Source of the DNA: Bombyx mori
Taxonomy: Eukaryota; Arthropoda; Insecta; Lepidoptera; Bombycidae
Assembly (NCBI RefSeq): GCF_030269925.1
Contig: NC_085127.1
Location: 14,453,501-14,517,500, forward strand
DNA length: 64,000 nt
Direction of reading: 5' to 3'
The translations under genes and the position numbers were made by a program. The notes under the pieces were generated by a model. It saw nothing but the letters and a program-made list of their open reading frames with translations. It made no database searches and had not been told where the DNA came from. Positions 51,969 to 60,900 of this stretch are shown here, in pieces. Within the stretch, counting starts at the first letter, position 1. The number at the start of each line of letters is the position of its first letter.

Positions 51969-54900
51969 ACAAGGTCGTGTAATCACAATATGCAACAATT
52001 ACACCTATCAATAACAAAATCAGCTTAAGTTATGAATGAAATGCAATTAGGTGGTCTACCCGAAGAATAAAATGGACCATCAAACGTGCCAGGAATAATA
52101 TTCCGCTACTAACTTAGCGAGTATGAACGTTAGGCTTTTGGGATAAATTTCGAGGTTCTCCAGTCCTCAAAGAATCTTCCTTATCCCATTGGGTGGGATC
52201 GGCACAGCGAATTTTTCAATTCTATTCTCCTCTATCAGCCGTCATCTCAACATTCACTCCTCTTTCTCTCATATCGTCATTCATACACTCCATCCATGCC
52301 TTCTTCGGTCGACCTCTTCCCCCTTTACCTTGCATTACTATTTCACATGCATCTTCTCTGTACGCATCACATGTCCATACCACGCTAACCGTCCGCTCTG
52401 TAATTTATCAATAAGTGGGGCTACTTTTTCACTTCCTCTGATATACTAATTGATATACCAAAGAGTTTTTCGACCAAAAGCTTCATATCACTGACCTTCT
52501 GTTACTTAGGTCAGATATCACCAATTTTTGCCATCTCGTAGAACCAAGCATTTTTGTCTGCTCCGTTTGAAGCTCCTATTAGCCGAGCTGATTTCGTCAC
52601 GATGTTGTAATTTCACTTAAAATCTTTGATTACGGACGATCTACCTTTTTCTTAACCTTTAAAATTAACGATTTCTGGTACCCAGAAACCAAGACGTGAA
52701 TTCTGTAGCCTCCTTGATACATAAGGTCGAAATTTCATTGGCACTAATCCTGAAGATTCCAGTGATATGTTGGCATCCGTCCGTGCTTACAATACGACAC
52801 GCTATCAGAAAAATAAGGAGAGCATAGATCTGGGGCCATATGGTAAGGAAATCAGGATTGGTTTAATATTTGCCGTAAGACATCGTTCATGATTATCCGA
52901 AATATTAGAAACACAGCCTATCCGTTCCCTAGCACTAAAAACTCTTTTCAAGATGACTGAATATAGAAATTACAACAATTCGCATTCTTTAAACAAATAA
53001 CAAATTTTAGAATAGTCTTTGTCGCTTAATTAGGACGAGGTTAACACTCTTTGAAAGAGTTCTACCGCCTATGATAACATTTAAGATCTATAATCTACAT
53101 CTAGATACGTAATCAGATCTGTTATCTTTTAAGCTGCTCTAATTTTACGAAAGAACAAAGAAATATATTCGAATGTAACTGACCCGGTGGTGCAGTAGTT
53201 AGCGCGCATGACTTTTGCGCCCAGGCTCGCGGGTTCGATACCCACATCGGGCAAACTCTTTCAGGCTGAGCCCGTGAGCTCACCTACCAGTCCGTGAATA
53301 GCTGGAATAGGCCTTTAGGCCACCAGAGATTACATAGAAAAAAGTGTAGTATTTTTTTATTTATATTTTTTATAGCTCAGGTGTGTGGACGAGCTCACGG
53401 CCCACCTGGTGTTAAGTGGTTACTGGAGCCCATAGAAATCTACAACGTTAATGCCGCCATCTACCTTGATAGAGATGAGATAATATGAGTTCTAAGGTCT
53501 CAGTATAGTTACAACAGCTGCCCCACCCTTCTAACCGAAACGCATTACTGCTTCACGGCAGAAATAGACAGAGTGGTGGCACCTACCCGTGCGGACTCTT
53601 AAGAGGTCCTACCGCCAGTAATAATAATAATAATATCCAAGAAATTGAATTGACGCAGAATCTACTGCTTTACCAATTTTTTTTTACAAAATGCTCCAAA
53701 GTAACATTCAAAAAAGAAGTTACCACTTTATGTGTGTACAGTGTGTGTGTTATATATGTACCGTATATGTATAAACAAACAATACATCCGCATTAATGAT
53801 ATTACTCGAAGTCAATGACCTCGGATTTTTTGCAGTGAGTTTTTTTCAATCGGCATTAATATATAAAAAAACTATTAACGTCTTTAATTTGTTGTCCAGT
53901 AAAGTCATTATCCTTTAACTACTGTTTCGTTACTACAACTTATTCAGTTGATGTGTTTTTACTAATAAGGCACTTTTATTATAAAAAAAAAGAACACAAT
54001 ATTCCTAACCTAAAAGTACATGTTATTATCCGCAACATGCTTCGTCAGATTACAGAAATAAAGTTATCAGCAACATGCTTCGTCAAAAAGTACAATACTT
54101 ACTTTCAGCTGCGAGCGTCGTCATATGTAACATAAAGGTCCACGCTAACAGCAATGCGCGCGTAGGCATCGGCTAGTCAAACAAGCCACTCTGGATCGCA
54201 CCCGGCCCGAAAGTACCCATTACGCTAGCAGCATTGCCACGCTGTATAGCAATGGATAATCTCTGAACCAGGTACGACCCAGACCGAGGATCGTGGCCTT
54301 GCCCTCTGAGGCGGTGGCCAATTGCGGCAATAAACTTTTTGGCCTCCGAACTCCACACACCCGTCGTTTCCACTGCCACTGGAACAAACAGGTATGTAGA
54401 TTTCAGATCATCGTACTTGGCATGCTTCGTTTTAGCCGACGCCTCAGCAGCAAAGCCCGCACATTGTCGGGTCCCAGATAAATGACACGCCGCGTACGTA
54501 CAGCTACAGGTTGCGTCCCATAACAAGCAGCGTCCCCTTTCCCAAGGAATCAGAGTCAAACCATCCGGCCTCTTACCATCCGACCTGCTGAGGCCTGGTG
54601 GTTCCAACACACACGGGATATTTGCGGAGACCAAAGCACGTCGAATAATATCATTAAGTGCATGGTGTCTCGGGAAGCGGCCAGCCGATCTAACACAACT
54701 CAGTCCATGCAGCCCGGCGGCATCCACCATACTACCACAGACACATCGATGGGGCTCGCAAATGCTGCAACCGAGTCTCAAAGCTGTGGCCACTCTCAAT
54801 GAATTATTATCAAGAAGTGTCCCCAGCTGTGGTGAAGGCAATGCTTGCAACCAAGCACCAGATTCCGGACTGGAGACCGCTTTCAGGCGCGCTAATTCAA

Positions 54901-57900
54901 CTCCAGCGGCGTCTCCTAGCAAAGTTGACAAAGTCAGCTTGCACAGCACATCATCCCAACACCTCTGCGAGCTCCTGTTCACCGGGAGCGCCTCATTCGG
55001 ACATAAAAGGCCCCAAGCCGCCAAAGCCTCGCTCGCAAACGGAATCGCAGATCCATCACCATTCGTACCCAGTAACTTAGCAACAAAGTCTACAACTCCA
55101 TAACACGAAGCCAGGAAAGCAGCGAGCCCAGTACGCTCCATCTGTCGCACCCCCAGGCCGCCATGACGTATAGGTAAAACAGCCTGGCACCATTGTCTGT
55201 CATCCAAGCTTACGTTTAAAATAGCCTCCAGTGTATCCCTCAACAAAGCATCAAGCTGGGCCACATCTTGAGTGAAAAGCCACGTTGGACAAGTTCTCAC
55301 CAAATACGTCAAACGAGGCATCGAAAAGCAACAACGAAGCAAGACGAGAGCCACGTGAGATGATAAGCTCAATAGGTTGCCGCGCAATGACGACAATAAC
55401 TGCCTTTTTATTTCCAGAGAACTTGGAACTCCATCCTGAAATATTGGAGTACCAAGCAAAATGAAATTACTTTTATTCAAAACTTTGATACCTGGAACCA
55501 ACTCCTGAAAATCATTAACTACGCTTGCTGATACTTCAGTAGAAAAGTATACCTCACATTTCCCAGTATTAACCTCCAAGCCGACATCTCGCAACTTCGG
55601 AAATAAAAGTCTGATGTCGTCTAGCACGGAATCTGGGGGACCACCTATTGTGCCGTCATCTAAATACCATAGGTTTAAAGGTGACTTGACGGTCTTTATA
55701 ATGCTGTGGATAGCAAGACTAAAAATTAATGGGCCAAGAGGATCGCCCTGCTGGGCACCTACCTCTGAGTCAATGGAAGATTCCATAAAGAATAACTTGC
55801 TGGAAGAGCTGTAACACTGATACAAGAATGGGTATAAAGCCGGAATCTTTTCCTTGATTTCATTTAAAATTATATCTCTCTCTAAGCTATTAAAAGCATT
55901 CCTTATATCAAGCTTTACAATTGCACTGTTACAGCTCTCCCTGCTCATAGCAAATGCACGGGTAGCATGAATGGCGGCCTCACACCCAAGAGCAGTCCCG
56001 AAGCCCAGCTGGTGGGGCTGCAAGTACGAGGCCATTTCATTCCTTACAGACCGACACCCAAGCTTGGCAGCGAGACGACGCAGCACAGACCCCACCGCAA
56101 TTGGTCTCACACCGCCGTCCTTCTTAGTTAGAGCGCATAAGCTACCTCCGTACAAATAAGGACACACCTGTACATTAACCGTACCTCTTAGTATGAAATT
56201 GCATAAGTCTGTAATTGAGTGCAATAGACGAACACCATTTTCACCGGCGGAAGGGGAAATGAGCTCCTTTAAATGGTTTGGACGTAGACCATCAAGGCCA
56301 GGTGCAGAGCCGCTATAAAAGGAACTAATTGCGTCTGCAACATCCTCCGAGTTGACAGTCAAAAAAGGGCAACTAGAATCAGGCGCTGGCGGCAATGATA
56401 AGGGACGAAAAGGAGTAGGATGTTTATCACGTAATGCGCTTAAGGTCTCATCGTTAAAAGGTGCTAAAGAATCCTCCGACACTAAAAGACGGACAGCTCC
56501 ACGCAAATCACCCTCATGAACCTTGGCTTCGATTCTTTTGACAATGGATCGTGGCTTGTGTTTGAAGTCCTCTAAAAAATACGGGCTATTATTGTTTGCA
56601 TTCTCCTTAACCTTTGCAGTAAGCGAACGGGGGTCACCTCGATCTGGAATTCTCAGAGTCGTGTAAGAAAATGACAACAAGGAAACCCAGTCCGCCACAC
56701 CGTTATTGTTTATGCAGCCGTCCATAATCACTCTGAGCTTTCCTGCGACTAAATTCCTGGCCCCCTTAGGGATGTGCTTAAGCACAGGAATTTTATTTTT
56801 GTAAGATGCCAAATCGTCCAGAGTATGGATAACACTCTGGGTTTGTGAATGAGCATCAGCAGTTACAGCACACGGCACCCGAGGCAGTATCGACGGCTGT
56901 ATCTGGCTGTCTTTATGCATATGAGAAATATGCACATTTAGACCCCGGGGCACCACAAAAAGGCGTGTGGAACCCGGACAATGAGGGCATGTTGCCCTTG
57001 TGGGACTATTCATTATTTAAAATCGATATAAATAATTATAAAATATGTTATATAACATTAATAACAACAAAATTCAATTTATCATTTAATATTATCCACC
57101 AGCAGTTTCGTCAATTGCACAAAAAATAAGACAAAAGTAGGTAAATAATTTTGGCATTTGCAAAAGTAAAAAGTAAATAAATAAAAAATAATAATAATTA
57201 AAAAGTATTTAAAAAAAAAAAAAAAAAAAACGATAAGTACATTCATTCATAATAAAACAAAATTAAATTATAAAAACAACATACAAAAAAATTATTTGAA
57301 TACCTATCTAACAAATCCACAAAGGTGCGATAGCACAAAGAATATTAATTAACATCAAGATTACATAAAATGTCATACAGGCTAATAAAATAAAACTAAT
57401 TCCACAAATAATAATTAAATAGTATCAATTATCCAATATATATATTTTTTTATATCTATAACGTTACAATAAAATTACGTCCACACTAAAATCTAAAAAA
57501 AAAAAAAAAAAAAAAGTATAATGTAGCGCCCTTTAAACTTCCGCCTTAGGTAGGATCGAACTCTCAACCTTCTGTCATCTACGCCGCGACGTCAACCGCT
57601 AAGCCATGAAGTGCACACGATTAGTTGACGAAATATTGCTTCTATATACTCGAGCCATTCCGTAAATTAACAGTAATGTGGGTATGAGAGTTAGCAAATT
57701 TGTACCCACTCAGATTATTATTATTTTTTTAAATAAAATAAAAACCTTTTGTTTCATAGTCCCAAATTGCAAAATCTTCCAAAATATGTCCGGTTTGTCG
57801 TCTTCTTGATGGATCCCACTCACTATTGTACCATTCACAGAACAAAAGCAGCCGGGTCAAGTCAAATTCAGTTTGATAAAAGTTTCTCACATAATAGTCG

Positions 57901-60900
57901 AAAAACCAGCCAAAATCAACAATAATAATTGTCACAAACAATGTCACTAGACACTTGTCCCACAAACAATAAGGCTTCACTGTTTTTATATTCAAACTGC
58001 TGATATTTAATTTTAAAATAATTTGTGTTATCACTTAAGCCGCGTCCGCTACACGCCCCGCGCGCGTTCATCATCGTTACTAATTGACTGTGAAGTGTTT
58101 TTTTGTTGTAAATTATGAAGTAAGCATCACAAAATATGAGTAGCTACGAATACGAATGACTGATTTCAATTGCGATGCTTTATGTTTTAGCGCTGATAGC
58201 AGAAGAATGAGCAGACGGCCACGATTTGCGAACTGTCATGTTCCTGTTTTAAGAGTGGGACAGTCGTTATGATATCTGACTGCTCCGGTAAGCAATGAGT
58301 GATCTCCATGATGACCTGGACCTTGACTCAGTCAGAATGTATCTACAGTCGGCATCATTGCGCCACTTTAAGAAGGCGGCACGACATGAGAACCCCCTTA
58401 TCGTGGCCGCTGGGAATTACATACCCGATCTGAAGACCGAATGGTAAATAGTCGACGTCACCCAAAACACGTCATTACGGATCCTCCCGATCCATTAACG
58501 GTGCTTTTAGGTACCACAAGCACCGGTCACCGTCCTCGTCAAACCCGTCGTTTACGACGAAGGGCTCGACGAGCGAATTAACCCATAGACACAGCCCACT
58601 GTGTTTCTCGCCGGATCTTCTCAGTGACGTCCTATGTTTTAGGTCGTGATAACCTGATGATTATCGTCATCATTACTTTGTTTTAGCCATTATTAAAGTA
58701 CTTAGGATTGATATTTACGGGCCTATAATCAGTGGTGGATTTACACTAGGGGCAGTCGGGGCAAGCGTCCAGGGCGGCAAACTTTTTAGGGCGGCAAAAT
58801 GTTGAAAGTAAAAATGTTTTTTTAGTCTTATAGAAATTGCTCAATAAAACTAATTAATTCTTTTATTAATTAATTTTCTTTTTGATTGATGAAGTTTAAT
58901 TAGTTTTTCTTTTTTTTATGTAATATAATTTTATGAGACCCTTAGTCAGTAAAAATTTATAATTGTTAGAAAAAAAACAAATATTTATTTATGTTTTTTT
59001 TTTTTTTTTTTTATTGCCTTTGTAGGCAGACGGGCATACGGCCCACCTGATGGTGAGTGGTTACCGTCGCCCATGGACTTCAGCAATGCCAGGGGCAGAG
59101 CCAAGCCGCTGCCTACCGCTTAATACTCTCCACAAGCCTCGTTTGAAGAAGGACATGTCATAGCGCTCGGGAAACACCGTGGAGGGGAGCTCATTCCATA
59201 GCCGGATGGTACGTGGCAAAAAAGACCTCTGGAAACGCACTGTGGATGATCGCAGTGGCTCCAGGTAGTATGGATGAACTCTACTCCGGTGGCGGGCGGT
59301 GCGATGGTAAAAACGAGATGCTGGTATCATCTCGAACAATTCCTCAGAGCACTCCCCATGGAACATACGGTACAAAATACAGAGGGAACCGAAGTCCCTC
59401 CGCAGACCCAGAGGCTCCAAACGATCCGAGAGAATGGGATTATCGACAATCCGAACGGCCCTCCTCTGTATGGAGTCAAATGGAAGAAGCTGGTATTTGG
59501 GAGCCCCAGCCCAGAGATGGGAGCAGCACTCCATGCGAGGCCGGACTTGTGCTTTATAAAGCAAAAGTCTTTGTCCAGGCGTGAAGCACCGCTTCGCTCT
59601 GTTGAGGACTCCCAGCATTTTGGACGCCAACTTGGCTTTGCCTTCCAAATGACTCCGAAACTGGACATCGCTCGAAATGTCGACCCCAAGTATCCCGATA
59701 CTCTCGGAAGGTTGCAGGGATACTCCTTGGAATTGCGGCGCCATGACAAAGGGGTCCTTCTTCGCAGTGAACGCGCAAACTTGTGTCTTTAACGGGTTGA
59801 ATTGAACCAAGTTCAATTCACCCCATTTGGAGACTCGCCCCAGAGAGTTCTCCACTTCAGACACAAGTTTTGATCGTCTCTCTTGCACCACGCTCCGAGA
59901 GAGACTCTGATGGCCGATATATCGCGCATCCTCCGTGCTGTCATCCGCATAGCAATGCATGCCATCAATAGACAGCATGTCATTGATATACAGGATGAAA
60001 AGCGTGGGGGAGAGCACCGAACCTTGTGGAACGCCAGCGTTAATGGTCATGGTATCAGAACAGTCACCGTCTACAACGACCGTGATGCTCCGCCCATCCA
60101 AAAAGCTAGCGATCCACTTGCAGAGACCCTCGGGGATTCCGTAAGATGGTAGCTTCGACAGAAGTGCCCTATGCCAGACCCTGTCGAAGGCCTTCGCGAT
60201 ATCAAGGCTCACAGCAAGAGCCTCGCCCTTGCTCTCCAAGGCTTCAGCCCACCTGTGAGTAAGGTATACAAGAAGATCGCCAGCTGAGCGACCGTGACGG
60301 AAACCGTACTGTCGGTCACTGATCAGCTGGCGATCCTCCAGATACTTCAGGAGTTGTATATTAATTATTCGCTCCATCACCTTGGAAGCAAGGAAGTTAT
60401 CGCGATAGGCCTATAGCTCGATGGGTCCGACCGGTCACCCTTCTTGGGGATAGGGTGGACGTGGGCAGTCTTCCATGAAGACGGAACCCTGTTAGCGCAA
60501 TAAGAGATACGATACAAACGCGTTAGCGCAGGCGTCAGCTCAGGGGCGCACGTTTTCAGAACCACTGCAGGGATGCCGTCTGGCCCGCTCGACTTATGGA
60601 CGTCCAGGAGTCGGAGTTCCCGCCTGACTGCACACTGTGTAAAGCAGATCTCCGGCAGGGAACTATCACACCGGAGGATGTTCGGTGGTGTGGCACCCCC
60701 GTCGTCCACAGTCGAGTTCGAGGCGAAGAGTTTGACCAGAAGGTCAGCCTTCTCTTTCGCACTATGGGCCAGACTGTCATCGGACTTGCGTAGTGGTGGG
60801 AGACTAGACCTGCAAAAGTTACCTTCTGCAGCTTTGGCGAGCGACCAAAAAGCACGGCTCCCAGAGGGATAGCTCTTCAGTCGCTCGCCAATTCTAGCAA

